Shown here piece by piece: positions 52,871 through 61,224 of a stretch of DNA of 64,000 nt. Source of the DNA: a virus; IMG/VR virus record IMGVR_UViG_3300025417_000018, positions 39,402-103,401 of that record, one strand, 5' to 3'. The position numbers and the translations under genes are program-made. Position 1 is the stretch's first letter; the number at the start of each line of letters is the position of its first letter. The notes below the pieces were generated by a model. The model had not been told where the DNA came from. It saw only the letters and a program-made list of their open reading frames with translations, and did no database searches.

Positions 52871-52896
52871 ACTAGTATTGTAAATAAGGAACATAT

Positions 52897-54174
52897 ATGA
52901 GTGACGTTATTGCCCCAACTAAAAAAAGTAAGCGTAGCAAAAAATTTGAAAATCTAGTAGGTCCAACTGACAGTAAAATTGATGCACAAGCCCGTGAACG
53001 ATTGATTACTGCCCGTGTTGGTTTACTATTACGTCAATCATTTTTTGGTAATCTTGCAACACGTTTGCAATTGGTTAATGCCGATGAATGGTGTTCAACC
53101 GCGGCAACTGATGGATTGAAGTTTTACTACAATTCACGTTTCATTATGTTGCTAAAGCCTAAAGAAGTTGAATTCTTAGTAGGTCATGAAGTGTTGCACG
53201 TGGTATATGACCACATGGATCGTAGAGGTGACCGTGACCATCAAATCTTTAATATTGCAAACGACTATGCAGTTAATGCAGACTTGAAACGACATAAGGT
53301 AGGTGAGTTTATTACAAGTGTGCCTTGTTTGTATGAGGCAAAATATGATGGTCTACCTAGCGAAGAAATCTATGATGACCTCATGAAAAATGTTCAACAT
53401 ATCAATATTGACGATTTGGTTGATAAAATGATTGATGACCACATGGATGGTGATGGTGACATGGATGGTGATGGTGATGGTGACCAAACAGGTAAAAATA
53501 AACGTCCAAAGATGAGTCCTGAGGAACGTGAGCGTGTTCGTCAAGAAGTCAAACAGGCTATTATTAATGCCGCAAGTACATGCGAGGCAGGTCAGTTGCC
53601 AAAAGGTGTTGAACGATTAATCAAGCAGGCTACTAATCCAGTTATGCCCTGGCGTGAGTTGATTCAAACAAACTTGACAAGTGCAATTCGTACTGATTAT
53701 AGTTGGATGCGTCCTTCACGTAGAGGTTGGCATACTGATGCTATTATGCCCGGCATGACTCCCGGTGAAGAAATTGATGTTGTTGTGACACTTGACATGT
53801 CAGGTAGTATCAGTCAAAAACAAGCACAAGATTTCTTAGGTGAAATCGGTGGCATGATGAATGCGTTTGATGGTTATAAGGTCCATGTATTCTGTTTTGA
53901 TACTGAAATTTATAATCCAAAAGACTTTCATAGTGACAACATGGATGACATTGCAGAATACGAACCAATGGGCGGTGGTGGTACTGACTTTGATTGTATT
54001 TTCAAGTATCTTAAAGATAACGCAATTGAACCAAAACGTTTGATTGTGTTTACTGATGGATATCCCTTTGGTAGCTGGGGCGACCCTGACTATTGTGATA
54101 CTACATGGATCATTCATGGTGATAAAAATCCAAATCCCCCATTTGGTACTTATGCTCTCTATGATGAGAAATGA
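52897..54174 (+). CDS. VWA-domain partner of MoxR with zincin-like N-terminus, 425 aa
   Basis: The N-terminal half has H-E-V-L-H (97-101) in VGHEVLHVVYDHM, as in DUF2201-type metallopeptidase-like domains. Residues ~180-200 are an Asp/Gly-rich linker (repeated MDGDGD units). The C-terminal half begins IDVVVTLDMSGSIS, with a D-x-S-x-S metal-ion-dependent adhesion site (300-304). Combined with the MoxR gene this is the standard MoxR/VWA pair. Whether the HExxH is catalytic is unclear. Overlaps the next gene by 4 nt. Confidence 0.8.
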   Translation: MSDVIAPTKKSKRSKKFENLVGPTDSKIDAQARERLITARVGLLLRQSFFGNLATRLQLVNADEWCSTAATDGLKFYYNSRFIMLLKPKEVEFLVGHEVLHVVYDHMDRRGDRDHQIFNIANDYAVNADLKRHKVGEFITSVPCLYEAKYDGLPSEEIYDDLMKNVQHINIDDLVDKMIDDHMDGDGDMDGDGDGDQTGKNKRPKMSPEERERVRQEVKQAIINAASTCEAGQLPKGVERLIKQATNPVMPWRELIQTNLTSAIRTDYSWMRPSRRGWHTDAIMPGMTPGEEIDVVVTLDMSGSISQKQAQDFLGEIGGMMNAFDGYKVHVFCFDTEIYNPKDFHSDNMDDIAEYEPMGGGGTDFDCIFKYLKDNAIEPKRLIVFTDGYPFGSWGDPDYCDTTWIIHGDKNPNPPFGTYALYDEK

Positions 54175-54404
54175 CAGTTAAAAGTATTGAAGAAATAATC
54201 ATATACGAAAGTCCTGACGGCGGTAAGACGGTCTACTCTCGCAAGAGTGGATCGTCCGAACGTGAAATGATTAAAGTAGCACCTGAAGATAAGGTTGCTA
54301 ATCGTTGGTTAAATCTTAAACAGGCTGTAATAATGGCTCAAGATGATAAGACCATGGATGATGCATTACAACGTGTTGAAATATTATTGGAATTAAAGAA
54401 ATGA
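54171..54404 (+). CDS. Hypothetical protein, 77 aa
   Basis: Starts at an ATGA overlap with the VWA gene. A small two-strand start (EEIIIYESPDGGKTVYSRK) and a helical C-terminus (NLKQAVIMAQDDKTMDDALQ). No motif recognised. Coupled on both sides by 4-nt overlaps. Confidence 0.6.
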   Translation: MTVKSIEEIIIYESPDGGKTVYSRKSGSSEREMIKVAPEDKVANRWLNLKQAVIMAQDDKTMDDALQRVEILLELKK

Positions 54405-54808
54405 TGTACATTGGAACAAGCCTAGGTCGTTGTGTAAAATCTATTCTAGCAGGCGAAGTGTCCTTGGATGATGTTTTATTCATTGTTACACGTACCGACT
54501 GCCCTGACATTTCTAAACTACTAGCCGTATTAGAAGGTTACTATAATCAAGGTAACCCTTATTCTAGAAATGCCTCAGGCTACGACTTAACAGAATACTC
54601 ACTAGAAAGTGTGCAAGATTTGGGCGCTAAACTTTGGATGCAAGGAAAGATACATCAACCTAGAACCTATGGAGCCGACCAAGGTTATGTGCATCCTGAT
54701 TTAGGGGAAAATATTTGGATAGAAGTATTGCCACCTAGAAAAATGAATATTCCGGTAATTAAGAATACATGGGAACAATTAAAGATGCTAGTGTCTCTTA
54801 CACAATGA
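54401..54808 (+). CDS. Hypothetical protein, 135 aa
   Basis: The N-terminus (GTSLGRCVKSILAGEVSLDD) and the block VLFIVTRTDCPDISKLL suggest an alpha/beta fold; the C-terminal third (WIEVLPPRK) is strand-rich. No metal or nucleotide motif. It is part of the coupled group downstream of the VWA gene. Function unknown. Confidence 0.6.
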   Translation: MMYIGTSLGRCVKSILAGEVSLDDVLFIVTRTDCPDISKLLAVLEGYYNQGNPYSRNASGYDLTEYSLESVQDLGAKLWMQGKIHQPRTYGADQGYVHPDLGENIWIEVLPPRKMNIPVIKNTWEQLKMLVSLTQ

Positions 54809-55065
54809 TAGAAGAATATATTGCAGATCCAATAACCTGGTATAGTGGACGTGAGTTAAAATTTACCCCCAAGCACTTTGTTGTTGCTAATACCAAATTA
54901 ACCGAAGAGTCTAGAATTTGGATAATGAATAAACTTAGGGGTAGATTTTCTGTCGTGCATAAAGTTAAAGATGACATGGAATTTTTACAAATTTTAGGCT
55001 TCAATGGATATCCTGCATTTGAAGATCCTAAAGAGGCAATCGCCTATGAATTAGTTTGGTCCTAA
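54805..55065 (+). CDS. Hypothetical protein, 86 aa
   Basis: The ATGA overlap at 54805 is preferred over an in-frame ATG at 54769, which would overlap the upstream gene by 40 nt. Contents: MIEEYIADPITWYSG, then KHFVVANTKLTEESRIWI and a helical end. No motif recognised. Last of the coupled group. Confidence 0.55.
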   Translation: MIEEYIADPITWYSGRELKFTPKHFVVANTKLTEESRIWIMNKLRGRFSVVHKVKDDMEFLQILGFNGYPAFEDPKEAIAYELVWS

Positions 55066-55123
55066 AAATATATTGGGCAAACTTTCTCAAGTTAAATATC
55101 TTTAACTACTCGAGGAGAATAAT

Positions 55124-55828
55124 ATGAGTTTTTTACGACACGTTGGTAAAATGGGTGATAGAAAAGTGGCAATCATTTTTCGTGAGATCCCTGGTGAACC
55201 ACATATGTGTTTAGTCACATATACAGAAACATTGAATCAACACATTCATGATCCATTGATTCGTTGTATTGAAAGTGATATTGGCCAAAACAGTCAATCA
55301 CTAGCTGATGCATTGAATCGCACACTAGGATTAGATGGCAGACCTATTCTACAAACACTTCATGCAGAAGGTTTGTTAAAGAAGGTACAAACAGAGCAAG
55401 TTGTTGTTACTCCTAATCCACAGAGCAAAGTCAAGTTAAGTGAACTTAACAAGATTTTAAGTGAAATGGAAAAAGGTGAAGAGGCTGTTAAGCGTTTAGC
55501 TGAATTAGACAAGAGCCGCGGATTACAAGATCCAACTGATGTAGCACGTAGAATGCGTGAGCAACAAACACGTGATGCAAAAGTTCCTGCAACTAATACA
55601 CCACCCGTAGCACCATTAACTGCAACTAGCAATGATGCATTGGGTGACAATGCTATTGCAAATAATTTGCGTCAACAGGCTGCTAAAATGGCCTCGGAAG
55701 CAAAAGGATTATTAGCTGAGGCTGCTAGATTAGAAAAAGAAGCCGCACAAATGGATCCAGTAAAACCAGCAGTAGAAGCCCCTAAGGCAAAAAGAGCATA
55801 CAATAAAAAAGCTAAAGTTAGTGCATAA
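55124..55828 (+). CDS. Conserved T4-like phage protein of unknown function, 234 aa
   Basis: AGGAG ribosome-binding site. An N-terminal alpha/beta domain (about 1-85: FLRHVGKMGDRKVAIIF, then MCLVTYTETLNQHIHD) is followed by a linker and a coiled-coil, Ala/Glu-rich C-terminal half with a Lys-rich tail (KAKRAYNKKAKVSA), which could contact nucleic acid. The leader carries a 7-bp stem AGTTAAA/TTTAACT (55090-55107). I believe relatives occur in marine T4-like phages; role unknown. Confidence 0.6.
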   Translation: MSFLRHVGKMGDRKVAIIFREIPGEPHMCLVTYTETLNQHIHDPLIRCIESDIGQNSQSLADALNRTLGLDGRPILQTLHAEGLLKKVQTEQVVVTPNPQSKVKLSELNKILSEMEKGEEAVKRLAELDKSRGLQDPTDVARRMREQQTRDAKVPATNTPPVAPLTATSNDALGDNAIANNLRQQAAKMASEAKGLLAEAARLEKEAAQMDPVKPAVEAPKAKRAYNKKAKVSA

Positions 55829-56124
55829 TGAGTCCAGAGTTCATTGAAAAATGGGAACACATCCTTGAAGATGTTGAAAAACAAAAAATTCCAGTTCAGT
55901 TTATTAGAAAACTAGTAATTAAATTGGACGGCAAACGTCAACATACAATTAATATTGAACGTTTTCTAAAACAAGGGTTAGACCCTGACCAAATAGAGGA
56001 AGCAGTTAGTAGAAAACTACATGAATTAGATGATGAAATCGTTAGCATGGAGTTTATATTAAACGTACAATCTATTGCAGATGTTGTTCAACCTGAAACG
56101 GATAAATTATTAGGTAAGCTATGA
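55828..56124 (+). CDS. Hypothetical helical protein, 98 aa
   Basis: Starts by a 1-nt overlap (TAATG) with the previous stop and ends in a 4-nt overlap with thyA. Almost entirely helical and acidic (WEHILEDVEKQKIPVQFI; LDPDQIEEAVSRKLHELDDE). No motif. It may be a small regulator; unassigned. Confidence 0.6.
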   Translation: MSPEFIEKWEHILEDVEKQKIPVQFIRKLVIKLDGKRQHTINIERFLKQGLDPDQIEEAVSRKLHELDDEIVSMEFILNVQSIADVVQPETDKLLGKL

Positions 56125-57032
56125 AACAGTATTTAGATTTGTTGCAAGACATTTTAGATAACGGAGAAACCAAAGATGATAGAACTGGTGTGGGTACCAT
56201 TAGTGTGTTTGGACGTAGTGTTCGCTTTGATTTGCGTAAATCTTTTCCCGCTGTCACTACTAAAAAACTTGCATGGAAGGCTTGCGTCGGTGAACTTCTT
56301 TGGTTTATTGAAGGCAGTGGTGATGAAAGGCGTCTTGCAGAAATCACACACGGAAACAAAGAAGGTACGACTACGATTTGGACGCCGAACGCATTGGCAC
56401 CGTATTGGAAACACAAAGCGAAATTTGAGGGCGACTTGGGTCGTGTCTACGGGGTACAGTGGAGGCATTGGAAGACACCGATTGAACATAAAACGGAATC
56501 ATTTAAGAATGAATTCGGCCATTGGTTCCACAGACAAGGTCACGTACACTTCAAAGAAACGGATCAACTCTCAAATTTAATTGATGGTATTAAAAAAGAC
56601 CCATATGGTCGTAGACATATTATCAATGCTTGGAATGCAGGTGAGTTAGATGAAATGGCATTACCACCCTGTCATGTTATGAGCCAATTTAATGTAAGTA
56701 AAAGTGGCGAACTAAGTTGCCATATGTATCAACGTAGCGTAGATGTATTCTTGGGACTACCATTTAACATTGCAAGTTATGCATTACTAACACACATGAT
56801 TGCACATGTATGTGGACTAAAGGTTGGTGAATTGATTATTAGTACAGGTGACACGCACATTTATAATAATCACATCGACCAAGTTAAAGAACAACTTATA
56901 CGTACACCATTACAGCCACCGACACTTTGGTTGAATCCAGATGTAACATCTATTGACAAATTCACTATGAGTGATGTAAAATTAATAGATTATAAATCAA
57001 TGGACTCAATTAAGGCACCGATGGCAGTATGA
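56121..57032 (+). CDS. thyA: Thymidylate synthase, 303 aa
   Basis: Methylates dUMP to dTMP with methylene-tetrahydrofolate. Seen: DDRTGVGT (phosphate-binding Arg), ELLWFIEG, the catalytic Cys184 in LPPCHVMSQF, and DVFLGLPFNIASYA with the Asn (216) that selects dUMP over dCMP; STGDTHIYNNH follows. The canonical end is slightly changed (IKAPMAV). It is ~40 residues longer than the E. coli enzyme because of an insertion around 115-145 (HWKTPIEHKTESFKNEFG). Hydroxymethylating relatives exist, but nothing here indicates that activity. Coupled to both neighbours. Confidence 0.9.
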   Translation: MKQYLDLLQDILDNGETKDDRTGVGTISVFGRSVRFDLRKSFPAVTTKKLAWKACVGELLWFIEGSGDERRLAEITHGNKEGTTTIWTPNALAPYWKHKAKFEGDLGRVYGVQWRHWKTPIEHKTESFKNEFGHWFHRQGHVHFKETDQLSNLIDGIKKDPYGRRHIINAWNAGELDEMALPPCHVMSQFNVSKSGELSCHMYQRSVDVFLGLPFNIASYALLTHMIAHVCGLKVGELIISTGDTHIYNNHIDQVKEQLIRTPLQPPTLWLNPDVTSIDKFTMSDVKLIDYKSMDSIKAPMAV

Positions 57033-57277
57033 CAGAAGAAGTAATACCATATATAGTACATAAAATTAACATGGGTGACGTGGAAGACCCTGACTTGTTT
57101 GTTGCCGAACCCATTTGGAAATGGCAACAAACTGATGCTGGCAAGTGGGTAATGGAAAATTGCACTATAGAAAAACCTATTTGGCATAGACACCCTAATA
57201 CATGGGGCTATCTGTACACAATTACAGCATATCTTACCCCAAAGCAATTAACATATTTTAGGTTAAAGTTTGAATAA
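57029..57277 (+). CDS. Hypothetical protein common in T4-like phages, 82 aa
   Basis: Acidic, Trp-rich small protein (VEDPDLFVAEPIWKWQQTD; KPIWHRHPNTWGYLYT). I believe the 'GDVEDPDL..AEPIW.WQQTD.GKWV' pattern occurs in other T4-like phages, where it is unassigned. Overlaps thyA by 4 nt and the next gene by 8 nt. Confidence 0.6.
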   Translation: MTEEVIPYIVHKINMGDVEDPDLFVAEPIWKWQQTDAGKWVMENCTIEKPIWHRHPNTWGYLYTITAYLTPKQLTYFRLKFE

Positions 57278-57491
57278 TAAATTAGAATTTTGTGTCAAGT
57301 GGGGTGCAACACTATTAGCATTAGTAACAGTATACTTAACTTCACATGATATTACACCGATCAATAAATATTTTGGATTGATTACCGCTATTCTTTGGGG
57401 TTGGTTAGGTGTCATGTGGAAACAACCTAGTATGTGGTTACTAAACATGATTATGAGTGGATTGTATATAAAAGGTATATTTTTCTTATGA
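57270..57491 (+). CDS. Small membrane protein, 73 aa
   Basis: The frame begins at a TTG within the end of the previous gene; no ATG is available nearby. Two or three membrane helices: ATLLALVTVYLT, YFGLITAILWGWLGVMW and WLLNMIMSGLYIKGIFFL. No family recognised. Ends 4 nt inside the SDR gene. Confidence 0.5.
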   Translation: MNNKLEFCVKWGATLLALVTVYLTSHDITPINKYFGLITAILWGWLGVMWKQPSMWLLNMIMSGLYIKGIFFL

Positions 57492-58444
57492 AGATTTTAG
57501 TAACAGGTGGGTGCGGTCTTATTGGACACAACGTTGTTAGTAGATTAGAAGACCTTGGACATGATGTATGTATCATGGACACACAAACAAATTACGGTAT
57601 TATACCTCAAGATGAAATTGATTACCTATTAACACAACGTGCCAAGAAATTTAAGAGTGAAGTTTGGTTGAGAGATATATGTGATGCAGAAAAAGTAGAT
57701 AGAACTTTTGCAATTGAAGAACCTGAGATTGTAATTCACATGGCTAGTTTTCCAAGACAAAAAGTAGTTAATGCAAATCCTGCACTTGGTAGCAGAACGA
57801 TGAGTGAAGGATTACTCAACTTGTTGGAAGCTAGTAATAAGTATGAAGTTAGAAAATTCATTTATATCAGCAGTTCAATGGTGTATGGTGACTTTACTGG
57901 AGTTGTAAAAGAAGATGCAATTTGTAATCCAATTGGTCAATATGGTATTATGAAACTTGCAGGTGAACATCTTGTTAAAGATTACGCACGTAAAAATTTA
58001 GCATATACAATAATTCGCCCTAGTGCAGTATACGGACCTCTTGATGTTGAAGACAGAGTAATTAGTAAATTCTTACTAACAGCAATGCGTGGTGGAATAC
58101 TTAAAGTTAACGGACGTACAGAGACATTGGATTTCACCTACGTAGATGATGCCGCAGATGGTATCGTATCCGCATCATTAAGTGACAACACAGACAATAA
58201 AACATATAACATTACAAAAAGTCATGCAGTTACTTTATATGATGCCGCATCAATAGCAGTATCATTAGCCGGGCGTGGCACAATTGAAGTACGTGATAAA
58301 GACTTTGATTTTCCTAGCAGAGGTGCATTAGATTGTACTGCCGCTAAAAAAGACTTTAATTATGATCCTAAAGTAGACGTAGCTGAAGGATTTGAAATCT
58401 ATTATAATTGGCTTAAGAACGATCCCTTTTTCAAAATTGCATAA
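57488..58444 (+). CDS. NAD-dependent epimerase/dehydratase (extended SDR), 318 aa
   Basis: The start at 57488 gives MKILVTGGCGLIGHNVV, a Rossmann start with TGGCGLIG (6-13). An in-frame ATG 54 nt upstream would add unrelated residues from the membrane gene. The active-site YxxxK is Y152-G-I-M-K156, with Ser in ISSSMVYG (127-134). Such enzymes epimerise or dehydrate nucleotide sugars (GalE, RfbB types). It could supply sugars to the glycosyltransferases elsewhere in the window; specific sugar unknown. Confidence 0.8.
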   Translation: MKILVTGGCGLIGHNVVSRLEDLGHDVCIMDTQTNYGIIPQDEIDYLLTQRAKKFKSEVWLRDICDAEKVDRTFAIEEPEIVIHMASFPRQKVVNANPALGSRTMSEGLLNLLEASNKYEVRKFIYISSSMVYGDFTGVVKEDAICNPIGQYGIMKLAGEHLVKDYARKNLAYTIIRPSAVYGPLDVEDRVISKFLLTAMRGGILKVNGRTETLDFTYVDDAADGIVSASLSDNTDNKTYNITKSHAVTLYDAASIAVSLAGRGTIEVRDKDFDFPSRGALDCTAAKKDFNYDPKVDVAEGFEIYYNWLKNDPFFKIA

Positions 58445-58447
58445 ATA
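58440..58447 (+). promoter_or_regulatory. Late-promoter-like box CATAAATA, leaderless spacing
   Basis: It overlaps the SDR stop codon and sits in the inverted repeat TGCATA/TATGCA (58438-58453). The last base is 6 nt before the ATG at 58453. No ribosome-binding site. Confidence 0.45.
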
Positions 58448-58452
58448 TATGC

Positions 58453-58908
58453 ATGATGTCATTTATATTTTCTCAAATAACCATCCCTATGTGGATGTAT
58501 CATTCAATACTAATAATAGGTATAGTGGGAGCATTAGTTGGCTCAATACTAGAATTACTCCCGTATCTTAAAATATACGTAACTCCCGTAAGAGCAATCA
58601 GCATAGTATTAATTATAGCCGGTATATATATTGAAGGTGATTTAGCTGGACGTGCAGAATTCAAAGTTGAAGCCGCAGAAGCACAGGCTAAGGTAGCACA
58701 AGTACAAGCAGAATCAGAAAAAGAAAACGTAAAAATAGTTACAAAAGTAATTACAAAAACGCAATATTATAAAACACGCGGTGATGATATAGTTCGTTAT
58801 GTTGATAGAGAAGTAACAAAATATGACAGCAAATGTGAAATCCCACAAGCATTTGTAGACGCACACAATCAAGCGGCTAGTAAACAATCCAAGGACACAT
58901 TAAAATGA
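58453..58908 (+). CDS. i-spanin (Rz-like), 151 aa
   Basis: N-terminal membrane helices (MYHSILIIGIVGALVGSIL; AISIVLIIAGIYI) are followed by a periplasmic coiled-coil segment (AEAQAKVAQVQAESEKENV) and a charged tail. This and the overlapping lipoprotein gene form the usual i-spanin/o-spanin pair that fuses inner and outer membranes at lysis. The ATG codes MM; the second Met is an alternative start. Confidence 0.75.
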   Translation: MMSFIFSQITIPMWMYHSILIIGIVGALVGSILELLPYLKIYVTPVRAISIVLIIAGIYIEGDLAGRAEFKVEAAEAQAKVAQVQAESEKENVKIVTKVITKTQYYKTRGDDIVRYVDREVTKYDSKCEIPQAFVDAHNQAASKQSKDTLK

Positions 58909-59180
58909 AATATGCTACTATTATCTTTGCAGTATTGTTAGCAGGTTGTTCTACTACTAAAGTTGGTGTACCTATTACTAACAAATTTCCTGATGTTCCT
59001 GAACAATTGCTTGTTACATGCCCAGAATTAAATCAATTACCTAATGACAGCAAACTAAGCACAGTTGCTGATACGGTAGTCAAAAACTATACTCAATATC
59101 ATGAATGTTCACTTAAAGTAGACGGTTGGGTAGAATGGTACAATACTCAAAAAAGTCTTTGGGACAAGTTCAATAAATAA
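58905..59180 (+). CDS. o-spanin-like lipoprotein (Rz1-like), 91 aa
   Basis: Signal peptide with lipobox (LLAGC, Cys at ~15). The mature part has two further Cys (TCPELN, HECSLK) and the KVDGWVEWYNTQK end typical of phage Rz1-like lipoproteins. Overlaps the i-spanin gene by 4 nt. Anchored in the outer membrane of a Gram-negative host. Confidence 0.75.
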   Translation: MKYATIIFAVLLAGCSTTKVGVPITNKFPDVPEQLLVTCPELNQLPNDSKLSTVADTVVKNYTQYHECSLKVDGWVEWYNTQKSLWDKFNK

Positions 59181-59217
59181 TCCTATTAAAGAGATAAATA
59201 CTTTATATCTCTAGGAT
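59180..59217 (+). promoter_or_regulatory. Late-promoter-like box within nested inverted repeats
   Basis: GATAAATA is at 59193-59200. Inner arms AGAGATA/TATCTCT (59190-59196, 59206-59212) and outer arms ATCCTA/TAGGAT (59180-59185, 59212-59217) enclose it. AGGA in the right outer arm is the ribosome-binding site for 59222. Confidence 0.55.
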
Positions 59218-59221
59218 AATT

Positions 59222-60052
59222 ATGACTCAACAAATCATTGATACAGGTAGTTTACCAAACGATGGCACGGGTGATCCTTTACGTGTAGCGTTTGACAAAA
59301 TTAATAATAACTTTGCAAATCTAATGGCATTGGTTCCAACAGCCAATGTAGAGTTGGTTGATCCTAATCAATTTCCAGAAATTACTGCTAATGTTAGCCC
59401 AGAGTACTCTGGTAATATAAATATTACCAACAATTTATATATTAATAATTTACCCGCAGTTATTGAAAATCCAACTGCAAAAATGTTGTCATTTGACACA
59501 ACACCACAAGGTCCATACGGTAATCAGCAATATATTAACATTGGTACAACACCTAATGACGGTGAAGGTGATCCTTTACGTACAGCTTTCCAAAAGATTA
59601 ATAATAACTTTAGTAATCTTTTCTTTACAACCACAAACACTTTCACAACTTATACTGTAGGTTTAGATGCCAATCAAGTATTATGTGAAATTCCTGTTAC
59701 TAGTTTTACACAAGGCAATTTTCAAATTCGCAGTAGTGATACATCAACTGCTGATAGCCAAGATGTTATACTTTCAGCACAAATTACAAATAATAATTTA
59801 GATGTTAAATGGACGGGGTACGGCACTACTTTTTCAGGTAACGCATTAACACGTTATTCAATGGATGTAACAGCAGGTAACGTTAGGGTATTAGCAAATC
59901 CTATAGTTAATGAAGTGCTATTGCATTTTATTGCATCTCAGGTTACTTACATTGGTAATACAATAGGTGGATTAGATATACAATTAGATGGGTACATAGA
60001 TAGTGATATGGCCACAGAAGATTTAGAATTTACCATATCTACGGAGCAATAA
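59222..60052 (+). CDS. Short fibre-like structural protein, 276 aa
   Basis: Two copies of a phage fibre motif occur near the start: LPNDGTGDPLRVAFDKINNN (about 11-30) and the same with PNDGEGDPLRTAF at about 110-130. The C-terminal half is strand-rich (QFQIRSSDTSTA; LEFTISTEQ). Such motifs are common at the head of phage fibre and baseplate-wedge-type proteins. A late-type box lies upstream. Tail-associated role inferred. Confidence 0.65.
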   Translation: MTQQIIDTGSLPNDGTGDPLRVAFDKINNNFANLMALVPTANVELVDPNQFPEITANVSPEYSGNINITNNLYINNLPAVIENPTAKMLSFDTTPQGPYGNQQYINIGTTPNDGEGDPLRTAFQKINNNFSNLFFTTTNTFTTYTVGLDANQVLCEIPVTSFTQGNFQIRSSDTSTADSQDVILSAQITNNNLDVKWTGYGTTFSGNALTRYSMDVTAGNVRVLANPIVNEVLLHFIASQVTYIGNTIGGLDIQLDGYIDSDMATEDLEFTISTEQ

Positions 60053-60053
60053 T

Positions 60054-60428
60054 ATGAGAGCAAACGAATTCGTTACGGAAAATCAAAAATTTCCAGAGAG
60101 TCACCAAGACGCTACACCGGGAATGCGTTCGCATCCTAACTTAGATAACAGTAGTCCATATCATCCATGGCGTTATTCTGCACATTACTTAGCAGGTGCA
60201 GATGGAAAAAATCCATATGAGCATGAACCTGAAAGAGAAGGTCCAAACGGACAAGCATTGATAACAGTTGCATATACTAAAGCAGAAGCAGATATGGTTA
60301 GACAAGCTGAAAAAGCATTTGGCAGAGAAGCTGGTGGAAAAATGTTAACACCAATGGGCAGTACTGAAATGGCTGACACTAATAAACAAAGTGTTACAAA
60401 GCCCTTTAAAGGTTACAAAAGAAAATAA
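60054..60428 (+). CDS. Hypothetical protein, 124 aa
   Basis: Begins MRANEFVTE, a leader-like start found on several T4-like phage small virion proteins, which may mark them for packaging or cleavage. The rest is hydrophilic, His/Pro-rich in the first half (SHQDATPGMRSHPNLDNSS) and ends with basic residues (KPFKGYKRK). No motif. Starts 1 nt after the fibre-like gene ends. Confidence 0.55.
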   Translation: MRANEFVTENQKFPESHQDATPGMRSHPNLDNSSPYHPWRYSAHYLAGADGKNPYEHEPEREGPNGQALITVAYTKAEADMVRQAEKAFGREAGGKMLTPMGSTEMADTNKQSVTKPFKGYKRK

Positions 60429-60431
60429 TTG

Positions 60432-60460
60432 TTGACATCTTATTGAGAATAAGTAATAAT
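60432..60460 (+). promoter_or_regulatory. Sigma70-like promoter of the methyltransferase gene
   Basis: TTGACA (60432-60437) and a TAATAAT segment (60454-60460) at 16-17 nt. The gene upstream ends 3 nt before the -35. Confidence 0.6.
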
Positions 60461-60484
60461 ATCTATTTAAGGATTATTCTCAAT
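60442..60484 (+). promoter_or_regulatory. 11-bp perfect inverted repeat, spacer to start codon
   Basis: ATTGAGAATAA (60442-60452) and TTATTCTCAAT (60474-60484). The left arm is in the promoter spacer and the right arm runs from the ribosome-binding site (AAGGA, 60469-60473) into the ATG at 60483. The layout suits either an operator or a start-masking hairpin in a read-through transcript. Confidence 0.55.
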
Positions 60485-61193
60485 GAAAGACATGATTGAT
60501 ATCAACCAAACACTTGACCTAGTTAAATTAAAATTTTATAACGAATGGTTATATACTGCTCACATCTATGATGAGGGCGATAGCCAAATGCACAAAAGTC
60601 TAACCGCAAAAATGGTTAAAGACTATATTGATCCACTAAACTTACCGAAAAATGCTACTATCTTAGATTTAGGATGTGGTCCTGGTTATTTCTTAGATGA
60701 AATGAAAGAACGTGGGTATACAAATTTAACTGGTGTAACACTAAGTCCCGGTGATGTTAAAAAATGTGAAGACAAAGGTCATACAATTAAAAAGTATGAT
60801 TTAAGTTTCTTACCACAAAAAGATGGTTATCATGACGAAAGTGTAGATTTTATTTTCTTACGTCAAGCATTAGAGCATAGTCCATATCCTATCTTTAGTT
60901 TAATGGAATACAATCGTGTACTAAAACAGTTTGGTAAAATTTACATTGAAGTACCTGCCCCTGACTGTGACAGACAACATGAGTTTAATTTAAATCACTA
61001 TAGTATTCTTGGTAAAAATCAATTAGGTGCATTGATACAACGTACAGGATTTAATATTGATAGTTTCCAAACATTTACATTTGATGTAGAGTATCCAGTA
61101 GATATGAACAATCCAGATGGTGAAAGAAAAAAAGTAGACGAAACTTTCTATATTATTGTAGCTACTAAACAACGACCGTTGGATATTAAATAA
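60483..61193 (+). CDS. SAM-dependent methyltransferase (class I), 236 aa
   Basis: Motif I is ILDLGCGPGYF (60-70), then an acidic turn, and later FIFLRQALEHSPYP and LKQFGKIYIEVPAPD, the order seen in small-molecule and sugar methyltransferases. No DNA-methyltransferase motif (N/D-P-P-Y/F) is present. Natural targets of similar phage enzymes are unknown; it could methylate a sugar. Controlled by its own promoter and inverted repeat. Confidence 0.7.
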   Translation: MKDMIDINQTLDLVKLKFYNEWLYTAHIYDEGDSQMHKSLTAKMVKDYIDPLNLPKNATILDLGCGPGYFLDEMKERGYTNLTGVTLSPGDVKKCEDKGHTIKKYDLSFLPQKDGYHDESVDFIFLRQALEHSPYPIFSLMEYNRVLKQFGKIYIEVPAPDCDRQHEFNLNHYSILGKNQLGALIQRTGFNIDSFQTFTFDVEYPVDMNNPDGERKKVDETFYIIVATKQRPLDIK

Positions 61194-61224
61194 CTAAACC
61201 TTTTTCTAAATAGTCGTAGTTTTA

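Noticed and set aside
57434-57487. Upstream in-frame start of the SDR epimerase
   Set aside because: It lies inside the membrane protein gene; the Rossmann start MKILVTGG begins at 57488.
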